64,000 nt of DNA from Paenibacillus lutimineralis (lineage in GTDB: Bacteria > Bacillota > Bacilli > Paenibacillales > Paenibacillaceae), in the NCBI RefSeq assembly GCF_003991425.1, contig NZ_CP034346.1, positions 1,897,501 to 1,961,500 of the forward strand, in the 5' to 3' direction. The position numbers and the translations under genes were made by a program. The first letter of the stretch is position 1, and every line of letters begins with the position of its first letter. Below are positions 15,892 through 23,755 of the stretch, in pieces. The notes beneath the pieces were generated by a model. That model had not been told where the DNA came from. It saw nothing but the letters and a program-made list of their open reading frames with translations, and made no database searches.

Positions 15892-16680
15892 TTATTGTTT
15901 AGTGAAGTAGGTGAGTCCGAGCAGTCTTTCGATCAAAAACATAAATCCTGCAGTTATCAGCATCAGCAGCACCGAGATCGCCGCGATGGTCGGGTCAAAA
16001 TAATTCTCCACGTAAGTCAGCATTTGAATCGGCAGCGTACTAACACCAGGGCCGGTCATAAATAATGAAATGTCCACGTTGTTGAACGACTCCAGGAAGG
16101 CCAGCAATACCGAGGCGATAATGCCGGATTTGATGTTGGGCAGTACAACCTTGAAGAAGGTGGACAGTCGGCTGGAGCCGAGACTGAGCGCCGCTTCTTC
16201 AACAGCGAAATCGAAGCCGGCCAGGCTTGAACCGATGACGCGGATAATAAATGGCAGCATAATGACGGTATGTCCGATCAATAGCGCTGCATAAACCGGA
16301 ATATGGAAGGTGATCACGACGTACTTCAGCAAGGTAAAACCAAGTACGATCCCTGGAATCAGCAGGGGAGACAGGAACAAGGCGTTCAGTGTCTCTTTGC
16401 CCTTAAAGGATGCGCGATTGAGTGCGTAAGCCGCAGGGATCCCAAGCAAAATAGCGATCAGATTGCCCAGCAGCGAGACAAGAATCGAAGTTTTGAAGGT
16501 GCTCATAAACATATCGACTTCAAAAATATTCTTATACCAGCGCAGCGAAAATCCGGTTGGCGGGAATTTCAGTACGGTTCCTGGCTCAAAGGAGGTCACT
16601 GCAATAATCACAAGCGGCCCGAGTAGAAATAAATATACGATAAAAGTAAAAAGGGCAAGCCCAGGATTTTTGTTCTTCAT
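15892..16680 (-). CDS. ABC transporter permease, PotC-like
   Basis: A 262-residue inner-membrane protein with six predicted helices, beginning MKNKNPGLALFTFIVYLFLLGPLV. The cytoplasmic EAA loop appears as FAVEEAALSLGSSRLSTFFKVVLPNIKSG, which docks on the ATPase. GGAG lies 7 bases upstream of the ATG. It lies 5 bases from the upstream permease and 16 from the downstream ATPase, a tight operon. Confidence 0.88.
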   Translation of the reverse strand: MKNKNPGLALFTFIVYLFLLGPLVIIAVTSFEPGTVLKFPPTGFSLRWYKNIFEVDMFMSTFKTSILVSLLGNLIAILLGIPAAYALNRASFKGKETLNALFLSPLLIPGIVLGFTLLKYVVITFHIPVYAALLIGHTVIMLPFIIRVIGSSLAGFDFAVEEAALSLGSSRLSTFFKVVLPNIKSGIIASVLLAFLESFNNVDISLFMTGPGVSTLPIQMLTYVENYFDPTIAAISVLLMLITAGFMFLIERLLGLTYFTKQ

Positions 16681-16684
16681 AGTT

Positions 16685-17506
16685 CTACTCCTTCGGTTTA
16701 AATTTGGCCGCTGCCTTATTCATCAGCCCAATGACGATAAAGGTAATAATCATCATGATGGTGGCAATAGCCGACGCCGCCTGCCAATCGTTCAGTGTAA
16801 TAGCATTCTGGTACAGGAATGTAGCTACGACGCGCTTTTTACCACCCAGGAGAGCGGGGGTCGTATAGGCCGTCAGACTGCCGACAAAGACCAGGATACT
16901 GCCGACGATCAATCCCGGAATGCTGAGCGGGAAGATGATCTTACGGAAAGCGGTCAGCTTGGAAGCTCCCAGGCTTTGCGCTGCTTGGACCAAATCATGA
17001 TCGATGGACTCCATCACGCCAACCAGTGTAATTAGAATCAAAGGCAGGAACAGATGAACAAGTCCGATAATCATCGCTGTAGGCGTATATAGAATGCTGA
17101 TCGGCTCCTTAATGAGGCCTATGGACGTCAGCAGATTGTTGACCAACCCATTCTTACCGAGTATGATCATCCAGCTGAAGGAGCGGACGACCGAGCTTGT
17201 AAGTAGTGGGAAAATGGCCAACGCAAGCATAATGCCTTTTCTGCGCGCTGGTTGCTTGGATAAATAATAGGCGACCGGAAAACCGATCAAAATGCACAGC
17301 AAGGTTGTCACGACGCTGACAAGCAGGGTTGTACCCAGAATATCTAGGAAATACGCATCTTTGAAAAATTGCGTGTAAATCCTGATCGAGAAACCGCCGT
17401 CCTTGAATACAGTCGAGCCGACCGTAAGGATTAGCGGAATGATCATGAACAGTGTCAGGAACAGAAAACCTGGTGCAAGTAGCAGGTACAAGTATCGCTT
17501 TTTCAT
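16685..17506 (-). CDS. ABC transporter permease, PotB-like
   Basis: A 273-residue partner permease with six membrane helices (LYLLLAPGFLFLTLFMIIPLIL at the N-terminus) and the EAA loop LVQAAQSLGASKLTAFRKIIFPLSIPG. It forms the heterodimeric channel with the next gene product. I chose the ATG at 17506 since AGGAG precedes it by about 10 bases; a TTG at 17515 would overlap the site. Its upstream side is occupied by a MITE-like repeat (17528-17753), so its link to the binding-protein gene is interrupted and it may depend on read-through. Confidence 0.86.
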   Translation of the reverse strand: MKKRYLYLLLAPGFLFLTLFMIIPLILTVGSTVFKDGGFSIRIYTQFFKDAYFLDILGTTLLVSVVTTLLCILIGFPVAYYLSKQPARRKGIMLALAIFPLLTSSVVRSFSWMIILGKNGLVNNLLTSIGLIKEPISILYTPTAMIIGLVHLFLPLILITLVGVMESIDHDLVQAAQSLGASKLTAFRKIIFPLSIPGLIVGSILVFVGSLTAYTTPALLGGKKRVVATFLYQNAITLNDWQAASAIATIMMIITFIVIGLMNKAAAKFKPKE

Positions 17507-17527
17507 GTATGGCAATCTCCTGTTTTT

Positions 17528-17753
17528 AGAGGTAGTTCAAAAAGTCTACTTTTGATCACGATGTCAATTCAAGAAGTAAATCGACATCGAATCTTGAATT
17601 CACCCGGGCCTAAGCAGATGCTTACGAAGTCGTTTTCTACGAAAACGTGTAGCTCCACTCCTCAGACCCTAGCTTCATCCAACTGAAGCGTTTTGAAAAA
17701 AACGCACATCGGAAGCATAAGCTTCGGTGCTGAAAACCGACTTTTTGAACACG
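17528..17753 (+). repeat. MITE-like repeat, copy A
   Basis: About 226 bp bounded by TTCAAAAAGTC and GACTTTTTGAA, with the internal block CATCGAATCTTGAATTCA shared with copies B, C and D. It is inserted between the permease gene and a nucleoside-hydrolase relic inside the transporter operon. Confidence 0.75.
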
Positions 17754-17796
17754 TACTTTTATTAAATTGCAAAATGTAAAAGGGTGAGATACCTCT

Positions 17797-17922
17797 CTAA
17801 TTCGTGCTGCGCAGGACGGAGATAAATCGGTGAATAAATTCCTCCGAGTCGACCTTCAGGCCTACATACGCGTTAGGCTCACGCTGAAGGCGGTTGTCCC
17901 CTTTCAAGGTAATCGATTGACC
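17797..17922 (-). pseudogene. Probable nucleoside hydrolase, C-terminal remnant
   Basis: About 41 codons ending at 17797 (LQREPNAYVGLKVDSEEF, then IHRFISVLRSTN) look like the extreme C-terminus of inosine-uridine-preferring nucleoside hydrolases, which end in a PNV.V.L.VD...F pattern. No catalytic DxDPGxDD part is present. The frame stays open upstream through the terminator hairpin, but that part has no protein character. The assignment is by eye and tentative. It fits the purine theme of the operon (adenine deaminase). Confidence 0.4.
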
Positions 17923-17961
17923 CTGATCTGATCTAAGTTTTCGTTCAAATATTAAATAAAA

Positions 17962-17984
17962 GCAGGGGCTAAGGCAGCCCCTGC
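17962..17984 (-). terminator. Terminator after the solute-binding protein gene
   Basis: A perfect 9-bp stem AGCCCCTGC/GCAGGGGCT with a 5-base loop, followed on the minus strand by TTTTATTT. Inside the operon it would lower permease and ATPase expression relative to the binding protein, a common arrangement. Confidence 0.75.
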
Positions 17985-18037
17985 CTGAGTGAAGGCATAC
18001 AAGGCTGCCTAAGATACCCGGAATATTATAGTAGCGA

Positions 18038-19114
18038 TTAACGGGTGACTTCACGGTTGAAGCGATCTGTCCAAGCCTTTAGATGGCTATTAACAAATGC
18101 CATGTCCAGCTTTTGCAGATTTTCGACGACATCCGCTCCATAAGTGACGCCAGCGGCTTCTTCATCTGTCAGTTTTACGTCTTTGTTTGCAGGGGAATCC
18201 ACTTTGGCTTTTGCGGCTTTCTCTTGAACCTCTTGGCTAAGCTGCCAATCGATAAATTGTTCAGCAAGCTCTTTGTTCTTGCTTCCCTTAACTACGTTAA
18301 GCGTATTGATGATGGCATAGGCGCCTTCTTTTGGCGTTACGAACTCAATACCAGGAACCGCCTTTTGCAGATCGCTCAGATACATTTGCATGATCGGTCC
18401 GGCTGCTGCTTCACCTTGGATGAACATGTTTACGAATTCAGAGGTTTTACTGTAATATTTCACAACGCTTGGGTTCAGCGCAGCTAATTGTTCAAAAGCT
18501 TTATCTTCGTTAAATTCTGTGCTTCCCGTAATTTTCGATGCGGCATCTACCATCATTGGACCGCTGGTTGAGGTGATGCTTGGCATCGTCAGCTTGCCTT
18601 TCAGCTCGGGCTTCCACAGGTCGCTCCAGGATTCGATGGTTGTTCCAGCTGCTTGCGGGTCATAAGCAATACCCAGTTGGCCAATGGTATAGGCAGGGCC
18701 GTAGTCTTCGCCGTTAGGAGCTTGGGCGATATCATAAATATGGTCCAGGTTCTTGAAATGGCTGCGATCGATTTTCTCGAAGGCACCGGCTTCAATGCCC
18801 TGCTGCGCGTAATAATCGGACAGATAGATCACGTCGACATCGGAACTTCCTTGCATGATCTTGCTCAGACGGTCAGCGTTGTTACCTGTTTCAAGCACGA
18901 TTTTGACATTATGCGCCTTTTCGAACGGTTCGTAGACCTCTTTATTATAGAAGTCCTCTGCGAAGCCCCAGGTCGAAATGACTAGCTTCTGCTGTTTGCC
19001 ACCTGCAGTATTACTGCTGGCGCCGTTTCCGTCACTGCTGTTGCTTCCGCATCCGGCCAATACAACCGCGGCAAGACTACAAGCCAGAAGACCTTTAACC
19101 CATGTTTTTTTCAC
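18038..19114 (-). CDS. Extracellular solute-binding lipoprotein, PotD-like
   Basis: A 358-residue type II periplasmic-binding-fold lipoprotein. The signal ends in a lipobox (VLAGC, Cys22), followed by a Ser/Asn/Gly-rich linker. The body has VISTWGFAEDFYNKEVYEPF and DVIYLSDYYAQQG, as in spermidine/putrescine and related binding proteins. The start is GTG, with AGGAG 9 bases upstream. It begins the minus-strand transporter/adenine deaminase cluster and is preceded by a structured leader. The ligand is unknown; polyamine by family, purine nucleoside or base by context. Confidence 0.85.
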   Translation of the reverse strand: MKKTWVKGLLACSLAAVVLAGCGSNSSDGNGASSNTAGGKQQKLVISTWGFAEDFYNKEVYEPFEKAHNVKIVLETGNNADRLSKIMQGSSDVDVIYLSDYYAQQGIEAGAFEKIDRSHFKNLDHIYDIAQAPNGEDYGPAYTIGQLGIAYDPQAAGTTIESWSDLWKPELKGKLTMPSITSTSGPMMVDAASKITGSTEFNEDKAFEQLAALNPSVVKYYSKTSEFVNMFIQGEAAAGPIMQMYLSDLQKAVPGIEFVTPKEGAYAIINTLNVVKGSKNKELAEQFIDWQLSQEVQEKAAKAKVDSPANKDVKLTDEEAAGVTYGADVVENLQKLDMAFVNSHLKAWTDRFNREVTR

Positions 19115-19159
19115 AATAATTCACTCCTATAAAAGTTTTGGTACATCTATTTTGTTATG

Positions 19160-19258
19160 AAAAAAAGAAAAGCACTCTAGGTAGAAGAAAATCTCTAACT
19201 AGAGCACTTATTCATTGTAAACAAAGAATAACCGCATCTGCTTGTGTTACGGGTGCGG
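19160..19258 (-). promoter_or_regulatory. Structured leader with terminator, possible attenuator
   Basis: In the direction of the binding-protein gene three hairpins follow each other: CCGCA/TGCGG (19232-19258), TTATTC/GAATAA (19208-19231), and an 11-bp AAGTGCTCTAG/CTAGAGTGCTT stem with two G-U pairs (19170-19209) followed by TTCTTTTTTT. The last is a convincing terminator about 45 bases before the start codon. It may attenuate the operon or merely end the upstream DUF2294 transcript. It does not match the purine, PRPP or ykkC riboswitches as I know them. Confidence 0.5.
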
Positions 19259-19310
19259 ACAGTCCTTAAGATGTAATCAAAAAGAAAGCGCCGCTAGGTT
19301 AATCGTCTTT

Positions 19311-19334
19311 TAGTGCGTGTTCAAAAAGGGATTT
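19311..19334. repeat. Fragment of the MITE-like repeat end
   Basis: GTGCGTGTTCAAAAAGGGATTT matches one terminus of the repeat family and then diverges. Only the end remains. Confidence 0.4.
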
Positions 19335-19682
19335 TTAAACTTCCTCTTGCAAAATAATGTTTGTGACAGCCCACTGTGTAGCGGGATCATAATCCCGAAG
19401 CAGCACTTCGATCCGAAGTCCAAGCTCCTCTTCAAGCCGGGATTTCAGCTTCTTCTTGTAAATCATCGACATATAGAAGTCGACTTCATATTTCAAAGCC
19501 GGAATCTCGCCCTCCAGAGCCGTAGAGCGGGGGGAACGACGATGTCTGGCATATAATACGATTCCTTCGGGATGTACGCTTGTCTTCAATAATGAAGTAC
19601 CGAAGCCAAACAACTCCTTGGACACCTCATTATATACCTGGCTCAACTTTTGTTTAAATTCATTGGAATCGTAATGAACCAT
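19335..19682 (-). CDS. DUF2294 / MpsC-family protein
   Basis: A 115-residue cytoplasmic protein starting MVHYDSNEFKQKLSQVYNEVSKELFG with the family's GVLYARHR-like centre (GIVLYARHRRSPRSTALEGE) and an acidic end. The family (PF10057) was named for a sodium-dependent membrane-potential system in Staphylococcus, but the role of most members is unclear. GAGGTG lies 5 bases upstream. It is a single gene by its surroundings; a fragment of the MITE-like repeat lies just past its stop. Confidence 0.7.
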   Translation of the reverse strand: MVHYDSNEFKQKLSQVYNEVSKELFGFGTSLLKTSVHPEGIVLYARHRRSPRSTALEGEIPALKYEVDFYMSMIYKKKLKSRLEEELGLRIEVLLRDYDPATQWAVTNIILQEEV

Positions 19683-19900
19683 TGGTCACCTCAAACTTAT
19701 GATGATTTTGATGATGAGAAGTTCACGCAAGGATTATAATACATAAAAAACATAGACTTTGCAAGCTATCGTTCGGATTTTGAGGAATATTTAATGTTAT
19801 TATTCTTTCTTATCCTTCTTAATGCAGTTCATTTACGAACTTTCCATGCTGTCGAAGCTTATCTGCGAAAATATTGCGAATCCGAGAAAAATATGTTGCT

Positions 19901-19930
19901 TGCCTTTCAAATCAGGGCGCGACTATATTG
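19901..19930 (+). promoter_or_regulatory. Promoter of the lplB-like operon
   Basis: TTGCCT and TATATT are separated by 18 bases, 55 bases before the first permease start. A 7-bp inverted repeat (ATTGCGG/CCGCAAT, 19934-19964) lies right at the expected transcription start and may be an operator. Confidence 0.5.
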
Positions 19931-19984
19931 AAATTGCGGAACGGGCCCAAAAATGACCGCAATCGTAAGTGAAAGGGGAAGATC

Positions 19985-20917
19985 ATGAAAGTAATCAGTC
20001 AACCGGGAAAGCGCCGATCATTTCACCTTCGTGACCATGTTCAGCTTTACCTGATAATGCTTCCCGTTCTAGTTCATCTTTTTATTTTCAGCTATATTCC
20101 GATGTATGGCATAGTGATCGCGTTTCAGGATTATTACCCGGGAAAACCTTTCTTATCATTTACAGATGCGAACTGGGTAGGACTCAAGCATTTTATCAAT
20201 TTTTTTAATGGACCTTACTTTGGAAGATTAATGCGCAACACATTCTTGCTTAGTTTCTATTTCCTTGTGTTCGGCTTTTGGGTACCTATTGTATTCTCTC
20301 TATTGCTAAATGAACTGAAGCATGGCGTCTTTAAAAAGTTCGTGCAGACGGCTAGTTATCTGCCGCATTTTATTTCCAATGTAGTTGTGGCGGGTATGGT
20401 ATTGTCCTTCATCAATGTGGACGGGATTATTAATGTTATCATCCAGATGTTCGGCGGAACGCCAATCGCATTAAATACCGAACCAGCCTATTTTCCGGCG
20501 ATTTATACGATTACGAGCATATGGAAGTCATTTGGCTGGAGTAGTATTTTGTATCTGGCGGCTATGTCCTCTGTAGACCCGAATTTGTATGAAGCAGCAA
20601 AAATGGATGGAGCAAACCGATTCAAGCAAATGTTGCATATTTCGCTACCATCCATTCGTCCGACGATCTTCATTTTGCTTATTTTCGCGATTGGCAGTCT
20701 GCTATCGGCGAACAGCGAATTTATTTTGTTGATCTACAATCCGATGGTGTATGAAACGGCGGATGTCATAGGCACCTATTTGTACCGCGACGGTCTGCTT
20801 GGTGGCAATTTTAGCATGGGGACGGCGGTAGGATTGTTCATATCATTAATTAATTTTACGCTGTTGTATGTTGCTAACTCGCTTAGCCGTAAATATTCAG
20901 ACTATGCCTTGTGGTAA
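19985..20917 (+). CDS. Sugar ABC transporter permease, LplB-like
   Basis: A 310-residue membrane protein of the LplB type, found in Paenibacillus/Bacillus systems that import oligosaccharides such as aldouronates. It has six helices, starting after DHVQLYLIMLPVLVHLFIFSY, with the characteristic PMYGIVIAFQDY near residue 40 and the EAA loop LYEAAKMDGANRFKQMLHI. AAAGGGGAAG precedes the ATG. No ATPase gene is in the cluster; such systems share MsmX-like ATPases encoded elsewhere. Confidence 0.88.
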   Translation: MKVISQPGKRRSFHLRDHVQLYLIMLPVLVHLFIFSYIPMYGIVIAFQDYYPGKPFLSFTDANWVGLKHFINFFNGPYFGRLMRNTFLLSFYFLVFGFWVPIVFSLLLNELKHGVFKKFVQTASYLPHFISNVVVAGMVLSFINVDGIINVIIQMFGGTPIALNTEPAYFPAIYTITSIWKSFGWSSILYLAAMSSVDPNLYEAAKMDGANRFKQMLHISLPSIRPTIFILLIFAIGSLLSANSEFILLIYNPMVYETADVIGTYLYRDGLLGGNFSMGTAVGLFISLINFTLLYVANSLSRKYSDYALW

Positions 20918-20928
20918 GGAGGAACAAG

Positions 20929-21837
20929 ATGGTCTCGGCCCGTAGAAATCCAAACAAGATCAGAGAAGGTTCTATCATCGTCGACATTATCCTATATGCA
21001 ATCGCATTCATTATCTGTTTGATCACTCTGTATCCATTTTACTTTGTCATCATCATGTCCATCAGTTCGCCGCAAGAAGTAGCTGCCATGAATGTTTTCT
21101 GGTATCCGAAAGGCTTCAATCTTGGCTCGTATGAGCTTATTGTAAAAGATGCGAAAATGTGGTGGGCTTACTCCAACACACTGATTTATGTTAGTGCTGG
21201 TACCTTACTGAACTGCCTAATGGCTGTATTGGGAGCTTACCCGTTAACGGTGCGAAATCTGAAGGGGAGAAAATGGGTGGTCGCGTATCTGCTAATCCCC
21301 ATGTATATCGGGGGCGGACTTATTCCCTCTTATCTGCTCGTAAATAAGCTCGGGTTATACAATACGATGTTTGCGGTCATTATTCCGGGAATGGTCAGCA
21401 TCTGGAACATCATCCTGGTTCGGACCTTCTTTACAACAATTCCGGATGGGTTGAAGGAATCCGCCTTTATCGATGGTGCTTCCCATTTGCAGCTGCTGTT
21501 CAAGATTATCATTCCGATTTCCAAGCCCATCTTGGCGGTGATCGCCATTTATTCCATTGTTGGCATCTGGAACAGCTGGTTCGATGCGTTGGTGTATTTG
21601 CCAAATGAGAAACTTCATCCGCTGCAAATGTACCTGTATCGGGTTGTCGTTCAGCAATCTGTTGATCTGAAGATGCTGTCGCTGGATGATGCCAAGAATG
21701 CAGTGGCCACGATGCTGTCCAATATCCAATTGAAGTATGCGATCATCGTGTTCACTACTTTGCCAGTTATTTTCACCTACCCATTTTTTCAAAAGTACTT
21801 CATCAAGGGAGCGCTGTTGGGTTCCTTGAAAGAATAG
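20929..21837 (+). CDS. Sugar ABC transporter permease, LplC/YtcP-like
   Basis: A 302-residue partner permease with six helices (IVDIILYAIAFIICLITLYPF at the N-terminus), the conserved SISSPQEV stretch, the EAA loop LKESAFIDGASHLQLLFKII and the LplC-type C-terminal PFFQKYFIKGALLGSLKE. I chose the ATG at 20929 because AAGGAGG lies 6 bases upstream; the frame opens earlier without a site. It begins 11 bases after the first permease stop. Confidence 0.9.
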   Translation: MVSARRNPNKIREGSIIVDIILYAIAFIICLITLYPFYFVIIMSISSPQEVAAMNVFWYPKGFNLGSYELIVKDAKMWWAYSNTLIYVSAGTLLNCLMAVLGAYPLTVRNLKGRKWVVAYLLIPMYIGGGLIPSYLLVNKLGLYNTMFAVIIPGMVSIWNIILVRTFFTTIPDGLKESAFIDGASHLQLLFKIIIPISKPILAVIAIYSIVGIWNSWFDALVYLPNEKLHPLQMYLYRVVVQQSVDLKMLSLDDAKNAVATMLSNIQLKYAIIVFTTLPVIFTYPFFQKYFIKGALLGSLKE

Positions 21838-21915
21838 CTTTAGCAGCTTTTCGGGAAAGGGTAAAAAGGTTCATCCTCGGATCTGATAGACATGAATAGA
21901 TTTGTTACATTAATA

Positions 21916-21929
21916 TGTAAGCGATTTCT
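21916..21929 (+). promoter_or_regulatory. Candidate cre (CcpA) site
   Basis: TGTAAGCGATTTCT matches the catabolite-repression consensus TGWAANCGNTNWCA at 13 of 14 positions. It lies between the permease pair and the binding-protein gene, 84 bases before the latter's start. Confidence 0.5.
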
Positions 21930-22013
21930 TTTCTGGCTGAAGTGAACTATCAAGCAGATCCGATAGCAATAGAAACTTTTCGTTATCAAACATTTCTAGG
22001 GGGAATGTAAAAC

Positions 22014-23648
22014 ATGAAGCGTTGGAGAAGATCACTGATGTCTTTGGTGGCGGCCGTTCTTATGTTCGGGACCATCACAGCCTGCGGCGGCGGAGAGGTG
22101 AAAAAAGAGGAGGGAGGCAGCTCTTCGGCGGTGGAGAAAAGCGTCAGCAAATTGAAATTGCTTGGGCCAACCGGCTCCAATAAGTACATTAAGTTTGAGG
22201 ATAGAGATAAATATCCGGTGTGGTTTGAAGTCGATAAAATGATACAGGAAGCTGGACTAGAGCTGGAATATGAGCTAGTTCCAAACGAGCAATATAAAGT
22301 GGTCATTCAGACTAGAATGGCTTCAGGCTCTTCTCTCCCCGACATTGTGAATATTTCGCAGCTGGATAATACGACGGTTCTGAACCTGGCTAAGCAGGGC
22401 GTGCTGCTTGATTTGAATCCGTTAATCGACAAATATAGCAATGGAAATATTAAGAAGATGTATGATCAGGAATTCCCCTATGCCAAAAAAACGACGACAT
22501 CCCCTGACGGCAAAATGTACTGGTTCAGCGATCTGCACAAAAAAACGTATCAGGAGAAGGACCCGGCTCCAGTGGCCTTAAGCATGCTGATCCGCAAAGA
22601 CTGGCTGGATAAGCTGAATCTTCCGGCTCCAGCCAATGCCGAGGAATATTTGGATACGTTGAAGGCGATCAGAGACAAGGACGCCAACGGCAACGGCAAA
22701 CCGGACGAGGTTCTCGTCTACGATACGAGCAAATTCGAAGGCGCTATCGCACAATGGTTCGGACTTGGCACTGATATTACGGCGGTGGATGTAGAGAACA
22801 AAAAAATCGTATCCCCATGGTATCAGGAAGGCATCAAGGACTATTTCCGCTATCTGCAGCAGCTTATTAAGGAAGGGGTGCTCGATACAAGCCTGATCGG
22901 GGCTACGGGAGAGCAGAAGCAGCAGAAGATGACCGAAAATCAGGTGGCATCGATCAGCGACTACAATCTGGAAACCTATCTGGAGCCAACGATCAATGGC
23001 GGCGGTGATTTCCTCCCGTTGATGCCGCTCCAAGCCGTTGAGAACATAGCTCCGGCTGCGCAATTGGAGCCTCCGTTCCTGGTATGGCAAAAATATGCGA
23101 TTACCAAGGACTGTAAAGATGTGGAAGCGGCTATCCGATTTTTCGATATGATCTACTCTGAGCCATATGCGGACCTGCTGTACTGGGGCATCGAAGGGCA
23201 GACCTACAAGAGGGACGACAATGGGGCGAAGGTATATATCAACAACGGATCAGATGAAGAACTGGCGAAATCAGGGCAGGTCACCGGGCGTCCGCTATTC
23301 GGGGATACCGTGTTCCCTCGCGTCCAATTCGCCAATCTGGAATTCGAGCTGTCCGGCGTATCCAAGGATAAAGCCGACCATGAGCTGAATATGCTTAATT
23401 ACAAGCCGTATTTCGTCAACATGAACGCCAACTACCTGGCGATTCCGGATGATCAGCAGCTTGAGACGAAGACGAAAATTTTAACGAATCTCAGAACCTA
23501 TTCGGAAGAGCTTGCTACCAAGCTGGCTTTGGGCCAGAAATCTCTCGATAACTGGGATGAGTATATTTCCGAGCTGAAAAAGCTAGGGCTTGATCAGTTG
23601 ATAGAAATCGACCAGCAGCTGCTTGATAGATATAACAGCATCGAATAA
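22014..23648 (+). CDS. Sugar ABC transporter substrate-binding lipoprotein, LplA-like
   Basis: A 544-residue lipoprotein with signal and lipobox (TITAC, Cys24) and a large oligosaccharide-binding fold of the LplA kind (VVIQTRMASGSSLPDIVNI, PAPANAEEYLDTLKAI, DANGNGKPDE). The DANGNGKPDE loop is a calcium-binding EF-like feature common in this group. AGGGGGAATG precedes the start. With the two upstream permeases it completes an import system. No glycosidase sits beside it, so the sugar cannot be named. Confidence 0.87.
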   Translation: MKRWRRSLMSLVAAVLMFGTITACGGGEVKKEEGGSSSAVEKSVSKLKLLGPTGSNKYIKFEDRDKYPVWFEVDKMIQEAGLELEYELVPNEQYKVVIQTRMASGSSLPDIVNISQLDNTTVLNLAKQGVLLDLNPLIDKYSNGNIKKMYDQEFPYAKKTTTSPDGKMYWFSDLHKKTYQEKDPAPVALSMLIRKDWLDKLNLPAPANAEEYLDTLKAIRDKDANGNGKPDEVLVYDTSKFEGAIAQWFGLGTDITAVDVENKKIVSPWYQEGIKDYFRYLQQLIKEGVLDTSLIGATGEQKQQKMTENQVASISDYNLETYLEPTINGGGDFLPLMPLQAVENIAPAAQLEPPFLVWQKYAITKDCKDVEAAIRFFDMIYSEPYADLLYWGIEGQTYKRDDNGAKVYINNGSDEELAKSGQVTGRPLFGDTVFPRVQFANLEFELSGVSKDKADHELNMLNYKPYFVNMNANYLAIPDDQQLETKTKILTNLRTYSEELATKLALGQKSLDNWDEYISELKKLGLDQLIEIDQQLLDRYNSIE

Positions 23649-23661
23649 CGATTATACAACC

Positions 23662-23709
23662 GGGAAAACGGGCGTTCTCTCCGTCAGCAAGGGGAGTTCG
23701 CCGTTTTCC
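23662..23709 (+). terminator. Hairpin terminator after the lplA-like gene
   Basis: A long stem GGAAAACGG-GCG/CGC-CGTTTTCC directly after the stop codon, followed by TCCTTCT. It separates the transporter from the regulator gene. Confidence 0.65.
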
Positions 23710-23755
23710 TCCTTCTACTTCATGACTGATTAATAACCGGAGGAGGGGACGGCCT

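Noticed and set aside
17797..18054. Reading the whole 85-codon minus frame as one small gene
   Set aside because: It overlaps the binding-protein 3' end and runs through a terminator hairpin. Only its last 41 codons look like protein, and these are better seen as a nucleoside-hydrolase remnant.
19160..19258. Classical purine (guanine/adenine) riboswitch before the ade operon
   Set aside because: The conserved TATA...loop core and the kissing-loop sequences of that class are absent; only generic hairpins and a terminator are seen.
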